Below are positions 35,102 to 42,965 of a stretch of DNA of 61,458 nt, piece after piece. Position 1 is the stretch's first letter, and every line of letters starts with the position of its first letter. Below the pieces are notes generated by a model that saw only the letters and a list, made by a program, of their open reading frames with translations, made no database searches and was not told the origin of the DNA. The translations under genes and the position numbers were made by a program. Source of the DNA: CAZAPG01 sp964486935 (GTDB lineage: Bacteria > Chloroflexota > Anaerolineae > 4572-78 > J111); NCBI GenBank assembly GCA_964486935.1, contig CAZAPG010000044.1, forward strand, positions 1-61,458. Direction: 5' to 3'.

Positions 35102-35343
35102 GCAAAAAGAACAACAATGAAGAAGCCATTCAACGCCTTAGCTTTGAACAGGCTTACCACCAACTGGAAGAAACCGTGCAGCAACTAGACGCCGGCAATT
35201 TGCCGCTGGCTCAGGCCATTGCGCTTTATCAACAGGGGATGGCCCTGGCCAAACATTGTAACGCCCACCTAGACAACGCCGAACTCTCTATCAAGCGCCT
35301 GGCCCCTTCCGGCGACCTGGAAGATTTTGAGGAACTGGATTAA
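35098..35343 (+). CDS. xseB: Exodeoxyribonuclease VII small subunit
   Basis: 81 residues with the XseB signature: SFEQAYHQLEETVQQLDAGN, then LAQAIALYQQGMALAKHCN and a short acidic tail. Its ATG overlaps the TGA of the epimerase gene. Partner of XseA, from which it is separated by that gene. Confidence 0.93.
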   Translation: MSKKNNNEEAIQRLSFEQAYHQLEETVQQLDAGNLPLAQAIALYQQGMALAKHCNAHLDNAELSIKRLAPSGDLEDFEELD

Positions 35344-35373
35344 GGGTCTGCCCCAAATTTTGGGACACGCCCC
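35344..35373. repeat. Short palindrome related to the element at 5935
   Basis: GGGTCTGCCCC, a CCCAAATTTTGGG core and CACGCCCC resemble the ends of the element at 5935-6028. It directly follows the xseB stop. Function unknown; possibly a decayed copy. Confidence 0.4.
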
Positions 35374-35391
35374 CTGGATAAGGGTGATTTT

Positions 35392-36462
35392 GTGGTAAAT
35401 ATCGGACGAGCTATCGCTCGTTACTGGTTTATTGCGCCGTTACTATTAATAGTGGTGATTTTGCAATTTGCCGTGGGCTTTGTGGCGCTCAATGGTATGT
35501 CCAACAACAGAACCAACCCGCCGTTAGAAATTAGCTGGCAGGCCGGCGCGTCTCCAACCCGGCCGGCGCTGCGCCCAACCTTTACGCCAACGGCTACGCC
35601 CAGCCCGCTGCCAACTTCAACGCCAACCTTCACCCCCAGCCCTACCCGCACCCCCAGCCCTACCGATACGCCCACCGGCACGTTGACCCCCACCGATACG
35701 CCCCTGCCCACCAGCAGCCCCACCGGCACCTTTACCCCAACGCCGCTGCCAACGCCCACCCTTACCGGACATTCCGTAACCATACCCATTCTCATGTATC
35801 ACTATCTTTCAGACCCCCCGCCCGGCGCAGATGCCATCCGGCGCGACCTGTCCGTAAGCCCCCATCTGTTTGAATCTCACCTGGCTTATTTGCGGCAGGC
35901 CGGCTACCAGACCATCTCTTTTAACGATTTAATCTACGCCCTCAGCCAGGAAGCCCACCTGCCGCCCCAATCCATCATCATCACCTTTGACGACGGCTAC
36001 CGCGACAATTACACCAACGCCTTTCCCCTGCTGCGAAAGTACGGCTACACCGCCACCTTCTTCATCTTCAACTACCCCATCGACAGCTACAACGTTGATT
36101 ACCTGACCTGGGAAATGGTCATAGAAATGCACCGGGCCGGTATGGAGTTTGGCTCGCACAGCTATCGCCACTCAGATTTAAGCGGTAAAGATGTAGACTT
36201 TTTGGTGTACGAGATTCTCGGCTCCAAAGAGGCCATTGAAGAGCGCATTCAGGAGCCGGTGCGCTTCTTCTCCTACCCGGCCGGCCGCTACGACGAGCTG
36301 ACCATCCGCGTGCTGGAATCGGCCAACTTTTGGGCGGCGGCTACTACCCAGTGGGGCGCGCAGCACTCATACCGCAACCGCTTTGAGCTGTCCCGCGTGC
36401 GCGTGCGCGGCAACGATACGGTCGATGACCTGGTTGAAAAATTGAAACTATTTGAAAATTGA
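35392..36462 (+). CDS. Membrane-anchored polysaccharide deacetylase
   Basis: 356 residues with a GTG start. One N-terminal transmembrane helix (FIAPLLLIVVILQFAVGFVA) and a long Thr/Pro-rich linker (about 55-125) precede a NodB domain (130-355). The metal and catalytic residues are present: TFDDGY with D200 and D201, GSHSYRH with the HxxxH pair, and SYPAGRYDE. So unlike the domain in the gene at 9105 this one should be active. It acts outside the membrane on N-acetylated wall or exopolymer sugars. No obvious operon partner. Confidence 0.9.
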   Translation: MVNIGRAIARYWFIAPLLLIVVILQFAVGFVALNGMSNNRTNPPLEISWQAGASPTRPALRPTFTPTATPSPLPTSTPTFTPSPTRTPSPTDTPTGTLTPTDTPLPTSSPTGTFTPTPLPTPTLTGHSVTIPILMYHYLSDPPPGADAIRRDLSVSPHLFESHLAYLRQAGYQTISFNDLIYALSQEAHLPPQSIIITFDDGYRDNYTNAFPLLRKYGYTATFFIFNYPIDSYNVDYLTWEMVIEMHRAGMEFGSHSYRHSDLSGKDVDFLVYEILGSKEAIEERIQEPVRFFSYPAGRYDELTIRVLESANFWAAATTQWGAQHSYRNRFELSRVRVRGNDTVDDLVEKLKLFEN

Positions 36463-36468
36463 GACTTT

Positions 36469-36508
36469 TTAACAATCGTGTTGCGTATAAAATATAATCG
36501 CGCAACAC
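36469..36508 (+). promoter_or_regulatory. Promoter of the rqcH gene inside an inverted repeat
   Basis: TTAACA (36469-36474) and TATAAT (36493-36498) are 18 bases apart. The -10 lies within the loop of an inverted repeat, GTGTTGCG (36478-36485) and CGCAACAC (36501-36508), and the CGCAACAC half is repeated once more directly after. A regulator site or a structural repeat is possible. Confidence 0.5.
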
Positions 36509-36520
36509 GCAACACATATT

Positions 36521-38236
36521 ATGAGCTTTGACACCTTTGCCCTGGCCGCCCTTGCCGCCGAATTACGCCAAACGCTGCTGGGCGGGCGCGTCCAGCGAGT
36601 CACCCAAATTAACTCCCTGACGTACGGCTTTGAAATTTTTATCCACCCTACCCGCTACTACCTGGTGGTTTCTGCCGAGCCGCAGGCCCCACGCCTGCAT
36701 TTAACCCTGCAAAAAGCGCGTCGTGGCGTGGGGCACGATACGCCGCTCATGCTGGTGCTGCGCAAATACATGCGCGGGGCTATTCTCTCCACCATCGAGC
36801 AGCCCCCGTACGAGCGCATGTTGTATTTTCATTTCGACAGCCGGGTTGGGGGCACTATTTTGGCCGCCGAACTGCTGGGAACGCGCAGCAACCTGCTGCT
36901 GCTGGAACACGACCTGACTATTTTGGGCGTTGCCCGCCTGCCCAAATCGGGCGACAGGCCGGGCCAGCGGGTCCTGCTGCCCAACCATTTTTACCAGCCG
37001 CCCCCGCCGCAGCACAAACTCCAGCCCACCGAGTTAACCGAACTCACCCTGCGCCGGGAAGTTGACGAAGCCTCGCCGGGGTTGCCGCTGGCCCGTTTGC
37101 TGCCCCAAATTGTCAGTGGGGTTAGCCCCTTGCTGGCCCGCGAAATTACCTATCGGGCTACCGGCAGCGCCCAGACCACCGTGAGCCAGATTACCGCGCT
37201 CGGCCCAATTTTGACCGCCTTTCGCCAACTGTTTGACATGCTGCGGCAGGAACAGTGGCAACCCGCCCTGGCCTTTGATGACGATGGTCTGCCCGTCGCC
37301 TTTGCCCCATACCCCCTGCATCACCTGGCCAATGTGCGGCACCCCCCAACTTTTTCAGAGGCCGTTGAAATCTATTTTGCTCAAAAGGCTGCCGGTTACG
37401 GCGCCGCCAAAACGCCGCTGTTTGAGGCCATCAAAGATGCGCGTCAAAAGTTGAGCCGCCGCCGGGAGCGTCTGCAAGAAGATGCCAAAATTCAGGGCAA
37501 CCCCCTGGAATTTAAAGAAAAGGGCGAGGCCATTTTGGCCAACGCCCATCAGCTTGAGCCGGGGCAGCCGCAATTCAGCGCGGAATGGCCGCCCGGTAGT
37601 GAAACAGTGCTTGAAGTTGAGCTGGAGCCGGCCCTGTCTGCCGCCGAAAACGCCCAACAATATTTTAATCGCTATCGCAAGGCCCAGCGCGCCGGCGAGG
37701 AGATACCGGCCCAGCTTGAAAAAATTGCGCTGGAAGAAAGCTATCTGGAGCAGCTTGAGCAGGATTTGGAGATGGCCGAGAACCGGCCCGAAATCGACAC
37801 GGTGGGCGAGGCGCTGGCCGAAGCCGGTTACTACCGGCCCAGGCGTCGGCGCAAGCGCCAAAAGAGCGCGCCTCGCCAATATTTGCGGTTATTGGCCCCG
37901 GATGGGGCCAGGGTGTGGGTCGGCAAAAACGCGTTTCAAAACGCGCATCTCACCTTTAATCGCGCCAGCGCCGATGATTTGTGGCTGCACGCCCGCAATG
38001 TGCCGGGCGCGCATGTTATTATTCCCACGGCAGAAGGGCTGCCATCGGAAGCGGATGTGTTTTGGGCAGCCGGCGTAGCGGCTTACTACTCTCGCGCCCG
38101 CCATGATACCAGCGTAGAGGTAGACGTTACCCTGAAAAAATATGTGCGGGCCATCAAAGGGGCCGCGCCCGGATTGGTAACGTACCGCAACGAGTCGACA
38201 TTGCGGGTATCGCCAGAAGCGCCGGAGGTGGAATAA
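36521..38236 (+). CDS. rqcH: NFACT-family ribosome quality control protein (RqcH-like)
   Basis: 571 residues in the usual NFACT order: NFACT-N (about 1-210; MSFDTFALAALAAEL, then PRLHLTL), a coiled-coil middle (270-440; ARQKLSRRRERLQED) and NFACT-R (450-560; DDLWLHARNVPGAHVII). Members (Rqc2/RqcH, formerly called fibronectin-binding protein FbpA) bind stalled 50S subunits and add alanine tails to the nascent chain. Length and domains are complete. No ribosomal gene neighbours are here. Confidence 0.92.
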   Translation: MSFDTFALAALAAELRQTLLGGRVQRVTQINSLTYGFEIFIHPTRYYLVVSAEPQAPRLHLTLQKARRGVGHDTPLMLVLRKYMRGAILSTIEQPPYERMLYFHFDSRVGGTILAAELLGTRSNLLLLEHDLTILGVARLPKSGDRPGQRVLLPNHFYQPPPPQHKLQPTELTELTLRREVDEASPGLPLARLLPQIVSGVSPLLAREITYRATGSAQTTVSQITALGPILTAFRQLFDMLRQEQWQPALAFDDDGLPVAFAPYPLHHLANVRHPPTFSEAVEIYFAQKAAGYGAAKTPLFEAIKDARQKLSRRRERLQEDAKIQGNPLEFKEKGEAILANAHQLEPGQPQFSAEWPPGSETVLEVELEPALSAAENAQQYFNRYRKAQRAGEEIPAQLEKIALEESYLEQLEQDLEMAENRPEIDTVGEALAEAGYYRPRRRRKRQKSAPRQYLRLLAPDGARVWVGKNAFQNAHLTFNRASADDLWLHARNVPGAHVIIPTAEGLPSEADVFWAAGVAAYYSRARHDTSVEVDVTLKKYVRAIKGAAPGLVTYRNESTLRVSPEAPEVE

Positions 38237-38238
38237 CG

Positions 38239-38997
38239 CTATTTTGTTGCGCTGGCCGGCGTATAAGGCTGGCGCAGCTTAACCGGCTCCTCGGGTTTGC
38301 GGCGCAGGCGCAGGTTGAGAAACTCCACAAACACCGAAAAGCCCATGGCAAAATAAATGTAACCTTTGGGAATATGCAGATGCAGCCCTTCGGCCACCAG
38401 CGAAAAGCCGATGAGGAGCAGAAAACTCAAGGCCAGCATTTTGATAGTGGGGTGTTTGTCTACAAAACTGCTCACGCTGTCGGCGGCTACCAGCATAACC
38501 CCCACGGCAATCACTACGGCGGCAACCATCACCGGCACCTGGTTGACCATGCCCACCGCCGTAATCACCGAGTCCAGCGAGAAAACAATGTCCAGCAGCA
38601 AAATCTGGATAATGACGCTGGTAAAGGTGGCTCTTATCTTGGTTGAGGCGTGACCCTCTTCGCCTTCTAATTTTTCGTGAATCTCGTACGTGCTTTTACC
38701 CAGCAAGAACAAGCCGCCGCTGAGCAAAATTAAATCGCGGCCCGACACGCCATGCTCAAATACATGAAAAATTGGCGCGGTCAGTTGAATAATCCAGGCC
38801 AGTGAGAAGAGCAACACAATCCGTACCAGCATTGCCAGTGAAAGCCCGACTCGTCGCGCCTGGGCCTGCTGATTTTCGTGCAGTTTTCCGGCTAAAATTG
38901 AAATGAAGATGATGTTGTCGATGCCCAGCACAATTTCCAGGCTGGTGAGCGTGATCAGGGCAATCCAAATTTGAGGGTCAAAAATCCAATCCAGCAT
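38239..38997 (-). CDS. TerC-family integral membrane protein
   Basis: 252 residues with seven or so hydrophobic helices and the TerC/YgdQ hallmarks (LEIVLGIDNIIFISILAG at the start, LLDIVFSLDSVITAVGM in the middle). Family members have been linked to metal (manganese) export and tellurium resistance. Strong AGGGAG ribosome binding site. Convergent with rqcH, with only two bases between the stop codons, and divergent from the LacI regulator. Confidence 0.92.
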   Translation of the reverse strand: MLDWIFDPQIWIALITLTSLEIVLGIDNIIFISILAGKLHENQQAQARRVGLSLAMLVRIVLLFSLAWIIQLTAPIFHVFEHGVSGRDLILLSGGLFLLGKSTYEIHEKLEGEEGHASTKIRATFTSVIIQILLLDIVFSLDSVITAVGMVNQVPVMVAAVVIAVGVMLVAADSVSSFVDKHPTIKMLALSFLLLIGFSLVAEGLHLHIPKGYIYFAMGFSVFVEFLNLRLRRKPEEPVKLRQPYTPASATK

Positions 38998-39060
38998 ATA
39001 TAACTCTCCCTAAAAAAATAAATTTAACTGCTTTAATTCATCTATCATATAATGATTTAT

Positions 39061-39105
39061 AACCTTGTCAACCGGGGTCTTATTAAAATTTGAGTTGACA
39101 AGGTT
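39061..39105. repeat. Inverted repeat including the -35 box
   Basis: AACCTTGTCAA (39061-39071) and TTGACAAGGTT (39095-39105) are exact complements, followed by a T-rich stretch. The right arm contains the -35 of the LacI promoter. It may be an upstream transcription stop or part of the control region. Confidence 0.55.
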
Positions 39106-39150
39106 TTTGTTTTGTGATATAATGTGAACGTTCACGTGAACGTTCACATT
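39095..39150 (+). promoter_or_regulatory. Consensus promoter with tandem LacI operators
   Basis: TTGACA (39095-39100), a 17-base spacer and TATAAT (39118-39123) form a perfect sigma-70 consensus. Directly after the -10 come two adjoining copies of GTGAACGTTCAC (39124-39135 and 39136-39147); with the flanking AAT/ATT the whole 30-bp block is a perfect palindrome. Position and form are those of a LacI-family operator covering the transcription start. The regulator encoded 45 bases downstream is the natural binder, giving autoregulation and control of the genes behind it. Confidence 0.85.
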
Positions 39151-39195
39151 ATCTGATTTTTCTGCTTTGATTTTAATCAAACAGGTTTAAGAGCG

Positions 39196-40224
39196 TTGGC
39201 CCTAGCAAAGAAGCGCGCCACAATCAAAGATGTTGCCGCTCGCGCCGGAGTATCCTACCAAACCGTTTCTCGGGTTATTAATAATCAATCCGGCGTAACC
39301 GAGATGACCCGCAGCAAAGTTGAACAGGCTATCGAGGCCCTGGATTACCGGCCCAATCTGGCCGCCAGAGCTTTGCCCCGTCGCCGTTCCCACATTATCG
39401 GTCTCATCGTTCCCTACGAGGCCGATTATTTATTTAGAGACCCTCACCTGCTGGCCCAAATTAGTGGCATCGATGCCGAAGCCAACGCGCAGGGCTACAA
39501 CTTGTTGCTCTCTACCGCTGGCGGGGCCGACACCGGCCTTGAAGCTTACGAACGCTTTATTCGCAATCAGGTGGCCGATGGCGCGTTGGTGATTGAAACC
39601 CCGGCCCTGCGCGAGGGCAACCAACTGCTCACTCAACATAAATATCCTTACGTGTGCCTGGGTTATAACCTGGGCAATCCTAGCGCCTACTTTGTTCATA
39701 TTGACGACAAAACCGGGGCTATCACCGCCACGCGCCATCTGTTAGAAAAAGGGCATCGCCGTATCGGCGTTATCAATGGCCCCTTTTTTAATGAAGTGGC
39801 CTGGCTCAAAGAGCGTTTAGACGGCTACCGGCAAGCCCTGGCCGAAGCCAATATTCCCTTTGACCCCACCCTGGTTGTTTCCGGCGATTACAGCCGGCAT
39901 AGCGGCCAGCAGGCCACCGAACAGCTATTAGCTCTATCGCCGCCGCCCACCGCTATTTTTGCCTTTAACGACCGCATGGCTATGGGCGCTATCTGGGCCA
40001 TACGCGCCGCCGGGTTGCGTATCCCCCACGAAATGGCTGTAGTTGGGTTTGATGACATCCCAACCGCTGCCGATTTTACGCCTTCGCTCACCACGGTAAA
40101 ACAACCCGGTAAAAAGCTGGGGCAGGTTGCCACGCAAATTTTGTTCAAACTCATTGCCGGCGAACCTGTAGAACAACGAGAAACTATTTTACCTGCCGAG
40201 TTAATTGTCAGGCAATCATCATAA
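39196..40224 (+). CDS. LacI-family transcriptional regulator (module A)
   Basis: 342 residues. The start is TTG, with no usable upstream ATG. Residues 7-60 are the LacI helix-turn-helix (TIKDVAARAGVSYQTVSRV, then the hinge YRPNLAARAL); the rest is a periplasmic-binding-type sugar sensor (LIVPYEADY, IDDKTGAITATRHLLEKGHR, FAFNDRMAMGAIWA, VVGFDDIPTAADFTPSLTTV). It presumably represses its own promoter and the following transport and lacZ genes; a galactoside or its product would be the inducer, inferred from context. A second LacI gene at 49157 is a paralogue with a different operator. Confidence 0.93.
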   Translation: MALAKKRATIKDVAARAGVSYQTVSRVINNQSGVTEMTRSKVEQAIEALDYRPNLAARALPRRRSHIIGLIVPYEADYLFRDPHLLAQISGIDAEANAQGYNLLLSTAGGADTGLEAYERFIRNQVADGALVIETPALREGNQLLTQHKYPYVCLGYNLGNPSAYFVHIDDKTGAITATRHLLEKGHRRIGVINGPFFNEVAWLKERLDGYRQALAEANIPFDPTLVVSGDYSRHSGQQATEQLLALSPPPTAIFAFNDRMAMGAIWAIRAAGLRIPHEMAVVGFDDIPTAADFTPSLTTVKQPGKKLGQVATQILFKLIAGEPVEQRETILPAELIVRQSS

Positions 40225-40235
40225 ATGGCTTTACT

Positions 40236-40254
40236 TAAGGAGGTGATGACCTAG
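40236..40254 (+). promoter_or_regulatory. Extended Shine-Dalgarno with two-codon frame upstream of the binding-protein gene
   Basis: TAAGGAGGTGAT (40236-40247) is fully complementary to the conserved 3' end of 16S rRNA. It is followed by ATG ACC TAG (40246-40254), with a spacing too short for good initiation. It lies 70 bases before the real gene start, so it does not serve that gene directly. Possibly a ribosome standby or leader element. Confidence 0.4.
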
Positions 40255-40324
40255 TTACAACATCAATAACCCTTTGCCTAATTACCAAATTTTGTACCAA
40301 TAAACAATCTAGGGAGTGAGAAAA

Positions 40325-41728
40325 ATGTCTAAATATTCAAAATTATTTATGTTGCTGTTGGCATCTGTGCTGCTGGCGCTACTGGCGGCCTGCGGCGGCG
40401 CTGCCCAACCCGAAACCATTACCGTAGTTGAAACGGTAGTGGTAGAAAAAGAGGTAGAGGTAGAAAAAGAAGTCACCGTAGTTGAAACTGTTGAGGTAGA
40501 AAAAGAGGTCATCAAAGAGGTTGAAAAAGAGGTCATCAAAGAAGTCAGCCCAGTTATCTACGCCTCGTATAACAGCGACCCCGAACCTCGCCGCGTTGAC
40601 GAAATGCTGGTACAAATGTTCAATGAGCAAAACCCCGACACGCCGCTGGATTACTCGGTGGTGCAACACGAAGATTTCAAACAGGCCATTCGCGCTTACC
40701 TGGTGGCCGACCCCGCCCCCGACGTGATGACCTGGTTTGCCGGCAACCGCGCCCGTTTCTTTATTGACCGGGGCCTGATTATGGATATCAGCGACGTGTG
40801 GGAATCTGAGGGATGGAACGAGGATTACCCCAAAGGTTTTAGGGCGCTCTCTACCGTTGACGACAAACAATACTTCCTGCCCAGTAGCTGGTATTGGTGG
40901 GCCATGTTCTACCGCAAATCTATTTTTGAAGAACACGGCATCACCCCGCCCGAAACCTGGGACGAGCTGCTGACAACCTGCGATACCCTAAACGAAGCCG
41001 GCGTAACCCCCATTGCCATCGGCACCAAATTCCGCTGGACTGCCGCCGCCTGGTTTGATTACATTAACATGCGGCTCAACGGCCCTCAATTTCACCTTGA
41101 TTTAATGCTGGGTACAGAAAAGTATGACGACCCGCGGGTGAAGGGCGTATTTGAAAAATGGAATGAACTGTTTGAGCACAACTGCTTTAACGAAGACCCG
41201 GCTGCCTACGACTGGAACGAAGCCGTAGCCTTTGTTAACAGCGGCGAGGCCGCCATGTATCTGATGGGCCAGTTTATTCTGGACAGCCCGGAACTGAACG
41301 ACGAGGCAAAAGCAGATATGGACTTCTTCCGCTTCCCCATCATCGACCCCAGCCAGCCTATTGGCGAGGACGCCCCCACCGACGGCTTCTTCATGTCTGT
41401 TAACGCCAAAAACCCCGAAGGCGGCAAAAAATTCCTGGCCTTTATGGGCGGGGTAGAAGCCCAAACCATTATGGTCAAAGAACTGGGCCGCCTGCCGGTT
41501 AACAACAATGTTGACAAGAGCCTGTTCAACCCCATGCAGCAAAAAGGCATCGAGTTGATTAACGGCGCCGACCTGGTCCTGCAATTTTACGACCGCGACA
41601 CCACCCCCGAAATGGCCGATGCCGGGATGAACGCCTTTATGGCCTTTTGGGATGACCCCACGCTGGTTGACGACCTTCTGGCCGACCTGGAAGCCACTCG
41701 CCAGGAAGTCTTTGCCGAGCAGGAATAA
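40325..41728 (+). CDS. Sugar ABC transporter substrate-binding lipoprotein (module A)
   Basis: 467 residues from the ATG at 40325, nine bases after GGAG. Signal peptide with lipobox LAAC (C23). Residues 30-75 are a Val/Glu/Lys repeat (units VVETV, VEKEV, IKEV), a spacer that lifts the binding domain off the membrane. The rest is an extracellular solute-binding protein of family 1 (DVMTWFAGNRARFFIDRGLI in part, PPETWDELLTTCDTLNEAG, NSGEAAMYLMGQF). It binds an oligosaccharide or galactoside, judged from the linked beta-galactosidase. A hairpin at 41746-41790 behind it may set its expression level above that of the permeases. Confidence 0.93.
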   Translation: MSKYSKLFMLLLASVLLALLAACGGAAQPETITVVETVVVEKEVEVEKEVTVVETVEVEKEVIKEVEKEVIKEVSPVIYASYNSDPEPRRVDEMLVQMFNEQNPDTPLDYSVVQHEDFKQAIRAYLVADPAPDVMTWFAGNRARFFIDRGLIMDISDVWESEGWNEDYPKGFRALSTVDDKQYFLPSSWYWWAMFYRKSIFEEHGITPPETWDELLTTCDTLNEAGVTPIAIGTKFRWTAAAWFDYINMRLNGPQFHLDLMLGTEKYDDPRVKGVFEKWNELFEHNCFNEDPAAYDWNEAVAFVNSGEAAMYLMGQFILDSPELNDEAKADMDFFRFPIIDPSQPIGEDAPTDGFFMSVNAKNPEGGKKFLAFMGGVEAQTIMVKELGRLPVNNNVDKSLFNPMQQKGIELINGADLVLQFYDRDTTPEMADAGMNAFMAFWDDPTLVDDLLADLEATRQEVFAEQE

Positions 41729-41745
41729 GCTAAACCATTAAAAAA

Positions 41746-41790
41746 ACGTTGGCCCGGTTGTCTGCAAAACCATGACAATTGGGCCAACGT
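41746..41790. promoter_or_regulatory. Hairpin between binding protein and permease genes
   Basis: ACGTTGGCCC (41746-41755) and GGGCCAACGT (41781-41790) are perfect complements. An A-run precedes and no T-run follows on the plus strand. Position fits a transcript-stabilising or partial-termination element. Confidence 0.5.
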
Positions 41791-41852
41791 ACCGTAGCGC
41801 GCAGGCTGTGGAAAGTAAAAAAATCTAGCGTATCACGGCCTGCGCCTTTAAA

Positions 41853-41899
41853 TGAAAATCACGTTCCACGTACCACGCACCGCGTTACGTGGAACGTGG
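41853..41899. repeat. Inverted repeat of the 'cacgttccacg' family
   Basis: CACGTTCCACGTA (41860-41872) pairs with TACGTGGAACGTG (41886-41898). A related copy lies at 55704-55750, also between genes of the sugar island and also starting GAAAATCACGT. Probably a dispersed intergenic repeat. Confidence 0.6.
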
Positions 41900-41943
41900 C
41901 CCGGTGAGTTTGGAATAATGCTATTTTTATAGGAGGTTGTAAC

Positions 41944-42867
41944 ATGGCCGTTACCTCTCCCCCTGTACGCGGCAAGCGCAAAATAAATTTAACCCCGTAT
42001 TTGTTTTTGGTTGGCCCGCTGCTTTTATACCTGGTGTGGATTATCGGGCCAATGTTTTACACCTTTTACCTGAGCGCCACCGATTGGGACGGCATTTCTC
42101 CCGAAGCCAAATATGTTGGCCTCAATAATTTTGAATCGTTATTTACCAGCCTGGGCAAAAGAGTTCCCTCTGCGTTTGAGTATTCGCTGGTTAATAATTT
42201 AAAGTGGCTGCTCACCTTTATTACCATTCCGGTGGCAATTGGGTTGGGGCTGGCGGTAGTTTTAAACCGGGACATTAAAGGCGACCGTTACTTTAAAATG
42301 GGCATTTTTTTGCCCCAAATCCTCTCGCTGCCGGTGATTGCGCTGATCTGGTCTTACGGCATTTACAACCCCAAAGAAGGTCTAATTAACGACGTACTCA
42401 GAACCATTGGCGTGGCCAATCCCCCCGGCTGGCTGGCCGATAAACAACTGGTCATTTGGGCCATTATTGCCGCTGCTGCCTGGCGTCAGGTAGGCTATAT
42501 TATGATTTTGTACGTGGCCGGCCTTAAAAACGTAGACCCCACCCTGCTGGATGCGGCCAGAGTTGATGGCGCCAATCCCTGGCAGTCGTTCTGGAAGGTG
42601 GTTTTTCCGCTACTGGCGCCGGTAACAACTATTGTAATCGTCATCTCTATTATCGATTCGCTGCGTTCGTTTGATATGGTTTGGGTAATGACCAAAGGCG
42701 GCCCGGCCAACTCGTCTAGCGTATTGGCGGTATTAATGTACATTCAGGCGTTTAACAATTACAAAATGGGGTTGGGCGCGGCCTCGGCGGTGGTGCTGTT
42801 TTTCATCAGCCTGGTGTTTATTGTGGTCTACCTGACTCGCGTGATGAGAGATGAGTTGGAGTACTAA
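41944..42867 (+). CDS. Sugar ABC transporter permease (MalF/UgpA type, module A)
   Basis: 307 residues with six predicted membrane helices. The EAA-type loop that docks the ATPase is visible (LLDAARVDGANPWQSFWKVV, then FPLLAP). Residue pattern and length fit the first permease of CUT1 sugar importers. The ribosome binding site is AGGAGG. It works with the following permease and the upstream binding protein; no ATPase gene is in the window. Confidence 0.93.
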   Translation: MAVTSPPVRGKRKINLTPYLFLVGPLLLYLVWIIGPMFYTFYLSATDWDGISPEAKYVGLNNFESLFTSLGKRVPSAFEYSLVNNLKWLLTFITIPVAIGLGLAVVLNRDIKGDRYFKMGIFLPQILSLPVIALIWSYGIYNPKEGLINDVLRTIGVANPPGWLADKQLVIWAIIAAAAWRQVGYIMILYVAGLKNVDPTLLDAARVDGANPWQSFWKVVFPLLAPVTTIVIVISIIDSLRSFDMVWVMTKGGPANSSSVLAVLMYIQAFNNYKMGLGAASAVVLFFISLVFIVVYLTRVMRDELEY

Positions 42868-42877
42868 AGGAGAGTAA

Positions 42878-42948
42878 CTTCTCAATAATTCGGGGTAAAG
42901 TAGGACAAACTTAAGTTTGTCCCACAAACACCCCTACTTTTTGAGAAG
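42878..42948. promoter_or_regulatory. Structured spacer between the two permease genes
   Basis: CTTCTCAA (42878-42885) pairs with TTGAGAAG (42941-42948), and inside lies the perfect 20-bp palindrome GGACAAACTTAAGTTTGTCC (42903-42922). GGGGTA and CCCCT could add a third stem. It fills nearly the whole 98-base spacer; a role in RNA processing or stability is possible. Confidence 0.5.
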
Positions 42949-42965
42949 ATACAAAGGAGAGGATA

